Below are positions 1 through 8,741 of a DNA stretch of 64,000 nucleotides, piece after piece. The notes below the pieces were generated by a model. The model was not told the origin of the DNA. It was given only the letters and a program-made list of their open reading frames with translations, and searched no databases. The position numbers and the translations under genes were made by a program. Location of the stretch: contig NZ_CP095487.1 in NCBI RefSeq assembly GCF_023028345.1, positions 558,001-622,000 on the forward strand. The letters are read 5' to 3'. The stretch's first letter is position 1. Each line of letters opens with the position of its first letter. This DNA is from Halorientalis marina. GTDB lineage: Archaea; Halobacteriota; Halobacteria; Halobacteriales; Haloarculaceae.

Positions 1-472
1 TGACGCTGGGTTGCGCCCCATCGAAGTTGAACGTGCGAAGACCTCGTGGGTTGACGTTGAAAACGCTGTGCTTCGTATCCCGCGTGCGGAGAGTTCCAAG
101 AACGAAGGCAATTGGACGGTGAGCCTGACGGAGCGAACTGCAAACTCTCTGTCCCGGTGGCTGGAAGAACGCGAACAATACGACCTCTACGACGGGACAG
201 ACGCCCTCTGGTTGACGCGCTTCGGGAATCCATATCGGTCGAAAGCACTCCGGCAGGTGCTTGAGCGACTATTCGAGATTGCGGGAATCCCGACCGAGAA
301 CCGCCAAGTCTCGTGGTATATCATCAGGCACAGCGTCGGTACTTACATGACCCGCGAGGATGGGTTGGCGGCGGCGCGAGCACAACTGAGGCACAAATCG
401 GTTCGGACTACCGTTCGGTATGACAATGCGCCACCAGAAGACCGACGAAAGGCGCTCGACCGTATGGGCTAA
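1..472 (+). CDS. Tyrosine recombinase/integrase, C-terminal part (cut by window edge)
   Basis: C-terminal catalytic domain of an XerC/D-like site-specific recombinase that would integrate and excise this element. The frame is open from base 2, so the gene begins left of the window. Visible parts are the first catalytic Arg in GLRPIEV, the box YIIRHSVGTYM (the usual His three residues before Arg is Tyr here), the box LRHKS and the tyrosine nucleophile in VRYD close to the C-terminus. It reads toward the cargo and lies at the end opposite the tRNA fragment at 9228-9271. That is the usual layout for a tRNA-targeted element with int beside attL. Whether it is active cannot be judged without its N-terminal part. 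Confidence 0.9.
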   Translation, partial: DAGLRPIEVERAKTSWVDVENAVLRIPRAESSKNEGNWTVSLTERTANSLSRWLEEREQYDLYDGTDALWLTRFGNPYRSKALRQVLERLFEIAGIPTENRQVSWYIIRHSVGTYMTREDGLAAARAQLRHKSVRTTVRYDNAPPEDRRKALDRMG

Positions 473-482
473 CACAGACACA

Positions 483-743
483 ATGACGACCATCAATACC
501 CGGCAGATTGAGGAACTGATGAGCGACTACCACGCGGCAGAAACCCGACGAGAGCAGCGGGAGATAGAGAACGACATTCTCGAACTCACGGTGTGGGGCG
601 AGCAACCAGACAGAGAAGATGACCCGGCATTTGCCACGTTCTCGAAAGAGGAATGGGACGCAATCTGTGACGCTGTCGAAGTCGTTGACAACGTCAAGGA
701 GATTGAAGCACAACTGCGGAGGCCCTATTTTGTAAACCTGTAG
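483..743 (+). CDS. Small acidic protein of unknown function
   Basis: An 86-residue protein starting MTTINTRQ, ten bases after the integrase stop and probably in the same transcript. It is rich in Glu and Arg and predicted mostly helical, with a patch WGEQPDREDDPAFATFSKEEWDA. I do not recognise a family. Its position right behind int is typical of excisionase-like or element-regulatory genes, but no DNA-binding motif is evident. An in-frame upstream start at 420 lies inside the integrase gene and is less likely. Confidence 0.55.
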   Translation: MTTINTRQIEELMSDYHAAETRREQREIENDILELTVWGEQPDREDDPAFATFSKEEWDAICDAVEVVDNVKEIEAQLRRPYFVNL

Positions 744-1001
744 GGCTGTAACCGGGGCAGAATCCAACGAGAAGCCCCGCCACACCCAACCACCGCTTAC
801 AGCCCCGCTTACAGAACAGAGATTGGGCTGTTCCTACCCGTTCTACAACGGGATGATAGCGACCCTAATGCCGTTTCATGACCAGAAACCAGACCCATCA
901 TCAGGATGTGCCACATTCGGAGGCCGTACACAACGAGAATGTGAGAGGCCAATCACTTTTACCATCGGTTATCGCTCTATTCGTTGTTCAGCATAGGATT
1001 C
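744..1001. repeat. Non-coding stretch with copy 1 of a degenerate 150-bp repeat
   Basis: No convincing gene. Bases 761-907 match 1542-1692 at roughly 80 percent by eye. Both start with CCAACGAGAA followed by a CGCCACACCC block, share GCTTACAGCCCC and GGGCTGTTCCTAC, and end near CCGTTTCAT. Another short CAACGAGAA copy is at 931-939. Confidence 0.6.
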
Positions 1002-1166
1002 TCACCAGTTATCAGTCAGGATAATAAAATACTGAAATGCTCTCCGAGTATGGTAGTTTTTCATGTTCGGAGTATCTGCTGCGAGTGCTTCGCTGAGACA
1101 GCCCTCTATACGCTCTGCGCAGCTATCTTGGTCGGTTAACTGTAGTTGTTTATCCATCCCCATCAT
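1002..1166 (-). CDS. Small haloarchaeal-type protein, possibly leaderless
   Basis: A 54-residue product starting MMGMDKQLQL. A TATA-like TTTATATAG lies on the minus strand near 1190, about 25 bp before this start, which fits a leaderless transcript and argues against the longer frame starting at 1184. The C-terminal half (NMKNYHTRRAFQYF) resembles, from memory, a class of short haloarchaeal proteins ending in a Y-H-R-A-Q pattern; no function is known to me. It sits in otherwise gene-poor element DNA. Confidence 0.45.
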   Translation of the reverse strand: MMGMDKQLQLTDQDSCAERIEGCLSEALAADTPNMKNYHTRRAFQYFIILTDNW

Positions 1167-1325
1167 CTTGAGAGTACGTCCCACACCTATATAAACACAT
1201 GGTATTTATTATAATTTCTAAAAAATAATTACTTGGGTGGTAAAACACAGACAGTCTCTATTCACATATCTACCGCGCAGGTCGGGACTCTGAGGTTGTA
1301 TCCAACGAGAACGCCCGCCACACCC

Positions 1326-1463
1326 CTACTTTCCCCTTCCCCGTGGAGATAGCCGTTCGCCGCGCCTGTCATCGACTCGGTTGAACACGACTGCCAGTAG
1401 CAGGAGGCCAGTCATCACGATAGTACCTACCTCTAACGCAAGTATCAGGAGTTGCCCCACCAT
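1326..1463 (-). CDS. Tiny single-span membrane protein
   Basis: A 45-residue frame starting MVGQLLILAL. Residues 3-28 are almost entirely hydrophobic (one transmembrane helix) and are followed by a basic, arginine-rich tail (NRVDDRRGER). A weak CATACTT element about 29 bp upstream could serve a leaderless mRNA. The hydrophobic-then-basic layout is not expected from random sequence of this composition, but the gene is short. It could act as a membrane peptide or toxin; function unknown. The neighbouring repeats at 761-907 and 1542-1692 may be decayed relatives. Confidence 0.4.
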   Translation of the reverse strand: MVGQLLILALEVGTIVMTGLLLLAVVFNRVDDRRGERLSPRGRGK

Positions 1464-1541
1464 GAGCAGTAACCTACTCACTCACGGGTGAAGTATGCTT
1501 CTACGAAAACAGGTTTGTGCCAGTCAGGGAATTTGAGGACG

Positions 1542-1692
1542 TAACCAACGAGAACCCTCGCCACACCCCACCACCGCTTACAGCCCCCTCACAGAACAGG
1601 GGTCGGGCTGTTCCTACTCGTTCTACAAACACAATGATAGCGACCGTGATACCGTTTCATAGACAGCAGACGGACCAGCATGAGGATAGCCG
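1542..1692. repeat. Copy 2 of the degenerate 150-bp repeat
   Basis: Imperfect direct repeat of 761-907, about 780 bp away. Two shorter relatives of its left end occur at 1300-1330 and around 1737-1757. Read on the minus strand, both copies end in similar short peptides (RNSPTPVL and RNSPISVL before a stop), so they may be remnants of duplicated tiny genes. Confidence 0.6.
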
Positions 1693-1813
1693 CATGTAGC
1701 AGATTGAAGCCAGTCCACGGGAGGACGTTAACAACACGAACGCCCACTACCACTACAACCGCAACTACCGCCACCGCTACCGGCCAGTAACGCCATAGAA
1801 GGCGGGCGTTCAC
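1589..1813 (-). CDS. Doubtful small membrane ORF (GTG start)
   Basis: A 74-residue frame with a valine/alanine-rich stretch at residues 11-28 (about one membrane span) and a second hydrophobic part near 35-50, ending in a basic tail. It overlaps repeat copy 2. Codon use is poor and the hydrophobic run derives from a simple CCACTACCACTAC-like tract, so it may be chance. Listed because the neighbouring 45-residue frame has the same overall plan. Confidence 0.2.
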   Translation of the reverse strand: MNARLLWRYWPVAVAVVAVVVVVGVRVVNVLPWTGFNLLHAAILMLVRLLSMKRYHGRYHCVCRTSRNSPTPVL

Positions 1814-3652
1814 GTTGTGAATGGACGCTGTCCCCTACCTCCGCACAACGCCAGTACCCACTCATCGAGATTGAAAGCGAAGTTTCAGGAAGAGGTAGAA
1901 CCAACACAGCCAGAAATGGCAAATATTTATCATATCTGTTGAATACACGACCCTACAATTTCAGGTGCTACCCCTCCGCCGCTCTTACTTCGGACCACAA
2001 CGACCATTTTATCACTCTCCCAGAGAAGAGCAGAACTGTCGTACCTAAGGGGTGTTAGTCGCCTTACACCATCGTCAAGCGCCACAGGTTATTCCCCTGA
2101 TTTGCTCTCGGTGCAAGGCCCCCCACCGTCCAGACATAGTGTGCGAGAGGACCAACCATTGGAAAGTCCCCTTAACGTCAAGCGGGTAGCCATACTTCCT
2201 CACCTATCAGCCATCGACTGATTGCCGCAACTCGCGCCGTGAGGGAGCGCTGAGTAGTTCGCCTCAACCTTAGTAATACAGGAGGGTATATATAGGATGG
2301 CTGTGGGGCGGGTAGAGGGCTTGAAGTGCCCGAATTCGAGAAAAATCAAGCGCCGAGATTTGGACCAATTTCGACTCAATTTCGACTCATCTGGCATATT
2401 CCGGCGCTACGAACCTCCTGTTCCTGTTTCTCGCGCGCGTTTTGGTAGTTCTGGTAGTCAACGGGAGGAATCCCGAAATATCGGCAATACTCTGTCCAAG
2501 CCCAGTTACGTGGCTCGGGGTGTCTAACAACTGTTGGAAATCTCATATATTGTTTTATTTATATACTTCTCTGTTACCGATGTTCAGCAAACTCGCCAAT
2601 ATTATTACCAACGCTAATCTCCTCTGGGTCCCGTTCCGGACCTCGCCGGCTACCCCTACAAGCTCACTCCATTCCCCCAGTACCGTTTCCTTTCCCGGTC
2701 AAGGAATGGGTCGTAAATCAGCCAAATTAGTCCTCAGCGGCCCAAGAGCAACGAGAAGGTGGCGCGGCGCTTCCCGTTGAATCCGGCCAAATTCAGAAAT
2801 TCTGCGAGCAGGCAACTTTATTTACGAGACACAGCACGAAGATTGGTGTCGCAACCGAATCTAATAGTAATTCATCAGTCAGTATCACTTCTCCCTCTAC
2901 GATTGGCCCGATTATAATTGAATTCTTTTATAGTATAGAATCAGTCATATGGGCTGTAATACTGTCTGGGCGACCTCGAACAGAGGCATAGAATCGTTGG
3001 CATGGTAGCCTGTGTCGAAGGAGGCGAAGGGAAGGAGAGATGAAGGAGAGGACTATAGGAGAGGTAGTAAGAGAGGATAGGTAGTGGAGGATGTTAACAA
3101 CAAGAACGTCTGCGGTGCGGTACGGTAGCTGTAGCTGTAGTTAAGATGGATAGATTACAGCTGTTACAGGGTTTCTTTGATGGTCTCTGTTTGCTACTAC
3201 AGGGTACTGCTCCGAGTATCCGGCTCATAGGACACAGATACCAGCTACATGGTTGTCTGGCTCCTTGAACCGTGTTCTACCAGCAGCTACAAGCTACTCT
3301 GTCCCCTCTGTTCACGCGAGCCTCAGACCGACTCAGTCTGGGCTGGCTGAGGGTGGGAGTCACTGCTATAGGTCTCAGTTCGTTTTTAAGGCCCCCAGCA
3401 AGCCCGTGGTGAGGTTTTTATATGGTCTGAATGGTTAGCGTCATACCCGGTCAGAAACCTTACCACGGGCCTCCTGTGGCCCCTGATTTGAAATTGACTC
3501 CCGTATGCGTGTTTTGGCGAGACAGAGAGTAGCACGGATTTTGGATAAATCGAGTAGATGAGGTTTGGGGCCTCTCAACTAACCAAAATTCTGATAATTA
3601 TGTGGATATACTATATTTTGGGTATGTTTAGAAGGGATTTGGATTGTATCAC
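1814..3652. other. Long gene-free, low-GC repeat region
   Basis: About 1.8 kb without a supportable gene. It holds isolated TATA-like boxes (TATATATA at 2287-2294; TTTTTATATGG at 3415-3425) with no ORF at leaderless distance. It also holds one copy of the 18-bp repeat AGATTGGTGTCGCAACCG (2840-2857), a palindromic CAACGAGAAG...CTTCCCGTTG (2749-2777) and a 17-bp repeat shared with the end of the regulator gene (2757-2773 and 3662-3678). It may be decayed element DNA or carry an unrecognised RNA. Confidence 0.6.
2840..2857 (+). repeat. 18-bp direct repeat, left copy
   Basis: AGATTGGTGTCGCAACCG occurs here and exactly again at 8936-8953, same orientation. The pair encloses the regulator, SWIM, restriction-modification and nuclease genes. 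Confidence 0.75.
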
Positions 3653-3919
3653 TTATTCCTCAGGTGGCGCGGCGCTTCTCGTTGGTTTCGACAGCCGAAT
3701 GTAGACAACTGCCCGTGCGCCGACCTTCTTTTTGTGTAGCTCGCCATTCTCGGTGAGTGTTTCGAGCTTGTTGTAGGCAGACGGGCGAGAGCAATCCAGT
3801 TTTTCGGCCACTTCGCTGGCAGTCAGGACAGGAATATCAGCCTGCTCAAACACGGATAGCACAGTATCAAGCGTTACTTCCTCCACGTAGGTCCCGTCGG
3901 CGGCGCGTTCTCGTTGCAT
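3653..3919 (-). CDS. Winged-helix transcriptional regulator
   Basis: An 88-residue protein. Residues 15-75 form a winged helix-turn-helix: LDTVLSVF, then a SEVAEKLDCSRPSAYNKLETL recognition segment and a wing ending VVYIRL. This resembles the short haloarchaeal wHTH proteins found in mobile elements. It is divergent from the SWIM gene, and a 14-bp palindrome lies between them (3989-4002), so it probably controls the divergent promoters. Its 3' end overlaps a copy of the element-wide repeat (TTCTCGTTGG at 3676-3685), so the last residues may have been shaped by that repeat. Confidence 0.8.
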   Translation of the reverse strand: MQRERAADGTYVEEVTLDTVLSVFEQADIPVLTASEVAEKLDCSRPSAYNKLETLTENGELHKKKVGARAVVYIRLSKPTRSAAPPEE

Positions 3920-3975
3920 ACGTCAATAGAAGCCATACCCCCGCTTAACTCCATTGACTACAAAGTTAATGGGCA

Positions 3976-4002
3976 GACTTATATCCTATAACCACGTGGT
4001 TA
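3976..4002 (+). promoter_or_regulatory. TATA-like box and 14-bp palindromic operator candidate
   Basis: CTTATATCC (from 3979) is followed by the perfect palindrome TAACCACGTGGTTA (3989-4002). The palindrome lies between the putative TATA box and the expected transcription start, a position where a bound repressor would block the polymerase. The adjacent wHTH protein is the obvious candidate ligand. A CCGGCG/CGCCGG hairpin follows in the leader near 4052-4070. Confidence 0.55.
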
Positions 4003-4094
4003 CTGGTAGAAGGTAGCCGTCCCAGGGGGCGTAACTCGCGGAAAACGCCCGGCGTTGGAGCGCCGGACGGTGGCCTTCTATGGACTGAAAGCCA

Positions 4095-4568
4095 ATGGCA
4101 ACTAACACCGAGACGGCTGAAAAGCGTATCGACAACGCTGTTGAACACCTGAATTTCGGGAAGAAAACGTCACTCCGCGTTACGTGGGAAGCGTGGGAAT
4201 TCACGATTGTCGGCCCCCACCAAGTTGAGGTCACGAACGCGAGCTACGGATTCCTAAAAGATGACCACAGCTACGTGGTCGGGGTCGGGGAGAGAGACGG
4301 CGTGGTCGTTCCTGTTGAGTGCGGGTGTCCCGCTGACAGATACAACGAGAACTACGATTGTAAGCACAAAGTCGCGCTGGCAACCGTGGGCGGGCCGACC
4401 GTCCTGAACGCGGCGGTCAACTACGAATCTCCGTCTGACTATGACGATACCCCAGAAGCGACGACTGCGGCTGACAAGTTGCGGGCTGACGGCGGGTGTG
4501 AGTGTGACAGCGACGACTTTCCCTGCTGGGAGTGTGTGAGAACCGACCGGCGCGAGCTTCCCGAGTAG
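4095..4568 (+). CDS. SWIM zinc-finger protein
   Basis: A 157-residue protein with a SWIM-type zinc-binding motif CxCx10CxH (Cys76, Cys78, Cys89, His91), preceded by the usual beta-rich half with WEFTIVG and SYVVGV. SWIM domains bind DNA or proteins and are common beside haloarchaeal mobile elements. A second cysteine cluster at the C-terminus (Cys135, Cys137, Cys144, Cys147) may hold another metal. It lies 89 bp upstream of the restriction-modification gene, on the same strand, and may be co-expressed or part of the same defence locus. Specific role unknown. Confidence 0.8.
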   Translation: MATNTETAEKRIDNAVEHLNFGKKTSLRVTWEAWEFTIVGPHQVEVTNASYGFLKDDHSYVVGVGERDGVVVPVECGCPADRYNENYDCKHKVALATVGGPTVLNAAVNYESPSDYDDTPEATTAADKLRADGGCECDSDDFPCWECVRTDRRELPE

Positions 4569-4657
4569 GATACCAGACCTTCTCGTTGCCTTCGGAATCG
4601 CTTCACTACACGGTGCTTTGATATGGTCGGACTGTGGACTTCTCGTAACCGCGAGCT

Positions 4658-7600
4658 ATGAGTGTTCAGATAACTGAAGATATTGATGTTGATGCAATTC
4701 AAGATTTAGTCGATAGTTATCAGTCTCATTCGGCTCACGAACGGAAGCAAATGAAAGAGGCGGCAGTTCGACAGCAATTCATCAATCCGCTTCTCCGGGC
4801 ACTTGGATGGGATACGACTACGGACCAAGTGAAACCCGAGCAGAGAACGCTGGTGGGTGATGCAGACTACGCGCTGAGTCTGAACGGGCGAGAGCAGTTC
4901 TTTATCGAGGCAAAAGCCTTCTCCAAAGACTTGGACGGGACACGCCGGATTAGTAGTGACAAAAAGCAGTCCTACGTCGAGCAGGCGATTGATTATGCGT
5001 GGCATCAAGGTTGTGACTGGGCCGTTCTCACGAATTTCGAGGAACTTCGCCTCTATTTCACCCACGTCAACAAGGATAACCTGGAAAAAGGTCTCGTCTT
5101 CACCCTCTCTGTTGACGATTACGCAACTGAAGAAGGATTAGAGCAGTTAGCCAACCTGTCGAAGCCAGCAGTTGAGGATGGGGCACTCGAACGATTAGAG
5201 CGGGTTCGGGAGCGCGATTCTGTCACGGTCGAGATTCTGAATGTGCTGTCCGAAGCACGAATGCAACTAACGCAGGACGTACACGATTCCCACCCGGAGC
5301 TTTCACTTGATGAACTTCGGGACGGCGTCCAGCGAATCTTAGACCGTGTAGTCGTAATGCGGGTTGCAGAAGACCGAGATGTAATTCCGGCGGATACTCT
5401 CCTGCATATGTCCGAATCGTGGGAGCAAACGACCATCAACCCAGACGTTCGGACGCTGGTTCGTGACCTAAAAAACGCATTCAGGGACTTCGATTCGGTT
5501 TACAACTCGGAGTTGTTTGCTGAACATCCCTGCGAAGACTACGACATTTCAAATGATGTGCTGCTGGATATTATTGACTCTCTCTACGACTACAATTTCG
5601 CCTACATCGACGCAGACGTACTGGGAAGCATCTACGAAGACTATCTCGGACACGCGATAGATGACAAGGCCGATGACCTCGAATTAGTCCAGCAGCCAGA
5701 CGAGCGGCGTGAAGAGGGTATCTACTACACACCCGTCCCCGTTGTCGAATACATCGTTGAAAGCACGGTCGGAGAGCGGGTTGATGGAATCATGGAGAGC
5801 GTCCGGGAGGAGTTAGAAGCCGAAAGCCCGGACTTTGAAGCCGCCCGTCGAGAATTCGATGAAATTGAGAAAATTTCCATCTTGGACGTGACGTGTGGGA
5901 GTGGGAGTTTCCTAATCAAAGCGTTCGATTTGCTCGTTGATGCCTACGAAGAATATCAGGAGTTGGTACGGTCCATCAACGGTGGGATGAATGTTCAGGA
6001 GTATTCATCTGCTCTTACCATCCCGAACGACTACAAACGCCACATCCTCCGAAACAATATCTTCGGGGTTGACCTTGACTATCAGGCTACAGAGATTGCC
6101 ACAGTCAACCTGCTATTGAAAGCGTTAGAGAAGGACGAGAAGCTGCCCGCCATCCTTGAAGACAACATTAAATCTGGCAACAGTCTACTGAACGGCTCAC
6201 CCGAAGAGGTGGCTGACGTTCTGGACGTAACCGTTGAAGAAGCCGAAGAGATGGGCGCGTTCGAGTGGGAAGAAGAATTTGCACATATTTTCGAGGAACG
6301 GGGTGGCTTTGATGTGATTGTCGGAAACCCGCCGTGGGGGGCTGACATGAGCGCATACGAGGAATGGTTGGAAAGTGATTACGGGTATGAGTTAGCGGAA
6401 GGTCAGTATGACTCCTATGAGTTGCTGTTGGAATTGGGCGACGACATTCTGAGGGAAGGGGGAACGCTGGGATTCATTATTCCAGATAGTGTTTTGAACA
6501 AGAACACCGTCCCACTTCGTCGGTGGCTAATTGAGAACCAGCAACTGAATCGGATTTTCAAGCTCGGGGAAGGTATTTTCGATAGTGTCTATGCAGGAAC
6601 AGCTATCGTCCAATATACGAATAGGTCTCCAGCACCCGACAATGAGGTAGAGGTCGGTCTGATACAGAAATCTGACCGGAAGAGGATGATGGGGAGTGGA
6701 GGAGAAGCTCTTTCGAGTATATTGAACGATAAAAAGAATGTCACAAAGCAGGGACGATTTGCAGAAGATGATGAATTTCAAATCGCGGTATGGGCAGGCG
6801 AGCAGGATTATGAAATCTTGGATGTGATGGAAGCTGATACTGTTGCATGGAATAATGTAATCGACAACGGTCGGGGCGACGAAATCGGTCGGGAGGGGAA
6901 CGTCATGAAGTGCCCTTATTGCATGGAATGGGACACGTTCCCGCGTAAACGGGCGGAAAGCAAAGGGGGCGGCTACTACGATAAGACCTGTTCCCATTGT
7001 GGCGAAGAATATGAGTTTGAGGACGCAATCAGCACTCGGAAAATCATCCAAGAAGAGCCGACTGAAGACTGCGACACGCCGGTCTATTTCGGTGAACACG
7101 TCAACCGCTACCGGATGAGCAACGAAGCGTATATTGACGCAGATGTAGACGGTGTTGGTCTAAAAGATGATTGGAGATACGAACCTCCGAAACTGCTAAT
7201 TAGACAAGCAAGTGTTGGATTCTTCACAACAGTTGACTACTCTGAAGCTCGCTGTCTTCAAGCAGTATTTTCATTTAGACCCAAAGAGGACCGACAGGAC
7301 CCGTTTGATAACTACGACCTCGAATACTTCTTAGGATTCCTGAATTCACGTGCTATGCTATACTACTACTCAAAGACAGAGGGGATTGTCGAATGGCAAT
7401 CATATCCAAGACACACCCAAACAGATATTATGACTCTTCCAGTCCCGACAGTTGACTTTGACGACCCTGACGAGAAGGAAGCCTACGACGAGTTTGTAGA
7501 GCTGGTGAAAGAAGCCACGAGTGACGATGAGCAGATTGACGAGGACTTGGATTGGGAAATTGAGCGTTCTGCGTTGGACTTGTATGGGATTCCAGATGAG

Positions 7601-7687
7601 AAGAGGCCCCGGATTTGGAATGAGTTGAAGAAACTCCAACGGCTACGGATTGTCCGTGAGCTGTTCCCGGACGAAGCAGACGAATAG
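4658..7687 (+). CDS. Single-chain restriction-modification enzyme (type IIG / Eco57I-like)
   Basis: A 1009-residue enzyme joining a nuclease and an N6-adenine DNA methyltransferase. Residues 35-90 carry a PD-(D/E)XK-like site (Asp70, Glu84, Lys86 in DYAL...FIEAKA) as in type I R-subunit N-domains. A helical linker follows. Methyltransferase motif I is DVTCGSGSF (410-418) and motif IV is NPPW (557-560). A CxxC...CxxC zinc ribbon (CPYC...CSHC) lies near residues 750-790, inside the target-recognition part, followed by GEHVNRYRM and the C-terminal FLGFLNSR/QTDIMTLPVP region typical of the family. It should methylate host sites and cut unmodified DNA without separate subunits. The gene is intact, lower in GC than the chromosome, and is the main cargo of the element. 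Confidence 0.9.
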   Translation: MSVQITEDIDVDAIQDLVDSYQSHSAHERKQMKEAAVRQQFINPLLRALGWDTTTDQVKPEQRTLVGDADYALSLNGREQFFIEAKAFSKDLDGTRRISSDKKQSYVEQAIDYAWHQGCDWAVLTNFEELRLYFTHVNKDNLEKGLVFTLSVDDYATEEGLEQLANLSKPAVEDGALERLERVRERDSVTVEILNVLSEARMQLTQDVHDSHPELSLDELRDGVQRILDRVVVMRVAEDRDVIPADTLLHMSESWEQTTINPDVRTLVRDLKNAFRDFDSVYNSELFAEHPCEDYDISNDVLLDIIDSLYDYNFAYIDADVLGSIYEDYLGHAIDDKADDLELVQQPDERREEGIYYTPVPVVEYIVESTVGERVDGIMESVREELEAESPDFEAARREFDEIEKISILDVTCGSGSFLIKAFDLLVDAYEEYQELVRSINGGMNVQEYSSALTIPNDYKRHILRNNIFGVDLDYQATEIATVNLLLKALEKDEKLPAILEDNIKSGNSLLNGSPEEVADVLDVTVEEAEEMGAFEWEEEFAHIFEERGGFDVIVGNPPWGADMSAYEEWLESDYGYELAEGQYDSYELLLELGDDILREGGTLGFIIPDSVLNKNTVPLRRWLIENQQLNRIFKLGEGIFDSVYAGTAIVQYTNRSPAPDNEVEVGLIQKSDRKRMMGSGGEALSSILNDKKNVTKQGRFAEDDEFQIAVWAGEQDYEILDVMEADTVAWNNVIDNGRGDEIGREGNVMKCPYCMEWDTFPRKRAESKGGGYYDKTCSHCGEEYEFEDAISTRKIIQEEPTEDCDTPVYFGEHVNRYRMSNEAYIDADVDGVGLKDDWRYEPPKLLIRQASVGFFTTVDYSEARCLQAVFSFRPKEDRQDPFDNYDLEYFLGFLNSRAMLYYYSKTEGIVEWQSYPRHTQTDIMTLPVPTVDFDDPDEKEAYDEFVELVKEATSDDEQIDEDLDWEIERSALDLYGIPDEKRPRIWNELKKLQRLRIVRELFPDEADE

Positions 7688-7700
7688 GTCACTCAGAGAA

Positions 7701-8741
7701 TTACCAACCGCCATCAAAATCGACTTCAAGCCCACATCGTTTAGCTAACCGTCTGATTTCTCGCTTTTTGCCTTTTTTATTGTCGTGGGTTTCGAGATAA
7801 TATCCATTGGTCAACTCTTTGGGTGCCCTCATTTCTCTTTCTTCATCAGGGTAGCTTCGTTGGTCGTTGATGATAACCTTCTTTCGGCCCGGAATGTACG
7901 GTAGAGGTTCTATCTCAGAAATCAGTCCATGTTCAGCAACGAGATAATCTACTACCTCTGCCATTACCTCTCGTTGCTGGCTATCAGAGAAAGACTGAAT
8001 TGTCGCTCCATCCTCCAAAATATTGACAATATAACCGTCTACCGGAGGTGGGGATGGGCCATTAGAATCAACCTCTATTTCGTCCTCTATATTCTCGACA
8101 AGCCGGTCAATCAGCTCCTTGGACTGAGACTCGGCGTGGGAAGAGATGACCTCTGAGACGTTTTCAGTCAACAGCTCAACAATATCTTCGGCCAAGTCAT
8201 CTTTTTCATTTTCCAGCGTATCTCTGGCGTTTTTCAGCTCGTTAATCCTATCGAGAATCTTCTTCCACTCATCATTCTGTATTGCATCTTTGGTAAACGC
8301 TCGAAGGATAGTCACTCTCTCAGGCAACTCTTCAAGATTCGTCTCCCCGAGAGTGTTCACCTCTACTTTCGAATCAATGACCCGCCGCCGGAAGAATTCG
8401 TACTCTTCACCGTTCGTTAGAATCCCCAGATTCACGTCTTCGTTCTTCAGGTACGCCCGAAGCTGTTCACGGTGGTTCTCAGTAAGAGACGTGTCTACAC
8501 CCTTGGCCTCAACAAAAGCAACCGGGACACCCTCTAACACCAGGGCATAATCTACTTTATATGTCTTACCGAATGCTTTCACCGAATACTCAAGTTGGGT
8601 GTTAGTCGGAATTTCCCAGCCAAGAAGGTCGAGAAAGTCCCGGAGGACCGCAGCCTTCGTGTTGGCTTCGTCCATCTGCGGTGAGGCTTCGATAACAGAC
8701 TGGGCCTGCTCAACGTACTCTCTCACCGCTGACTTATCCAT
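7701..8741 (-). CDS. HsdR-N-like nuclease-domain protein
   Basis: A 346-residue protein whose first about 120 residues match the N-terminal nuclease module of type I restriction R subunits: Asp64, Glu78 and Lys80 in KVDYALVLEGVPVAFVEAKG. A long charged helical part (about 150-230, probable coiled coil) and a basic C-terminal domain (KKGKKREIRRLAKRCG) follow; there is no helicase or methyltransferase. The start MDKSAVRE is preferred over the one 15 codons upstream because a TATA-like ATATTATAG is centred 28 bp before it. It converges on the restriction-modification gene with a 13-bp gap. It may be an accessory nuclease or sensor of that system; this is inference. Confidence 0.8.
   Translation of the reverse strand: MDKSAVREYVEQAQSVIEASPQMDEANTKAAVLRDFLDLLGWEIPTNTQLEYSVKAFGKTYKVDYALVLEGVPVAFVEAKGVDTSLTENHREQLRAYLKNEDVNLGILTNGEEYEFFRRRVIDSKVEVNTLGETNLEELPERVTILRAFTKDAIQNDEWKKILDRINELKNARDTLENEKDDLAEDIVELLTENVSEVISSHAESQSKELIDRLVENIEDEIEVDSNGPSPPPVDGYIVNILEDGATIQSFSDSQQREVMAEVVDYLVAEHGLISEIEPLPYIPGRKKVIINDQRSYPDEEREMRAPKELTNGYYLETHDNKKGKKREIRRLAKRCGLEVDFDGGW

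Noticed and set aside
2287..2294. TATATATA box as promoter of a gene
   Set aside because: The nearest ATG (2297) is too close to the box, and no coding frame starts at 24-32 bp on either strand.
2442..2780. 112-codon plus-strand frame in the gene-poor region
   Set aside because: No leaderless promoter, unusual composition and poor codon use; no hydrophobic or domain pattern.
764..3685. CRISPR array made of the CCAACGAGAA repeats
   Set aside because: Spacing is irregular (hundreds of bases), copies are on both strands and only about 10-24 bp; no cas gene in the window.
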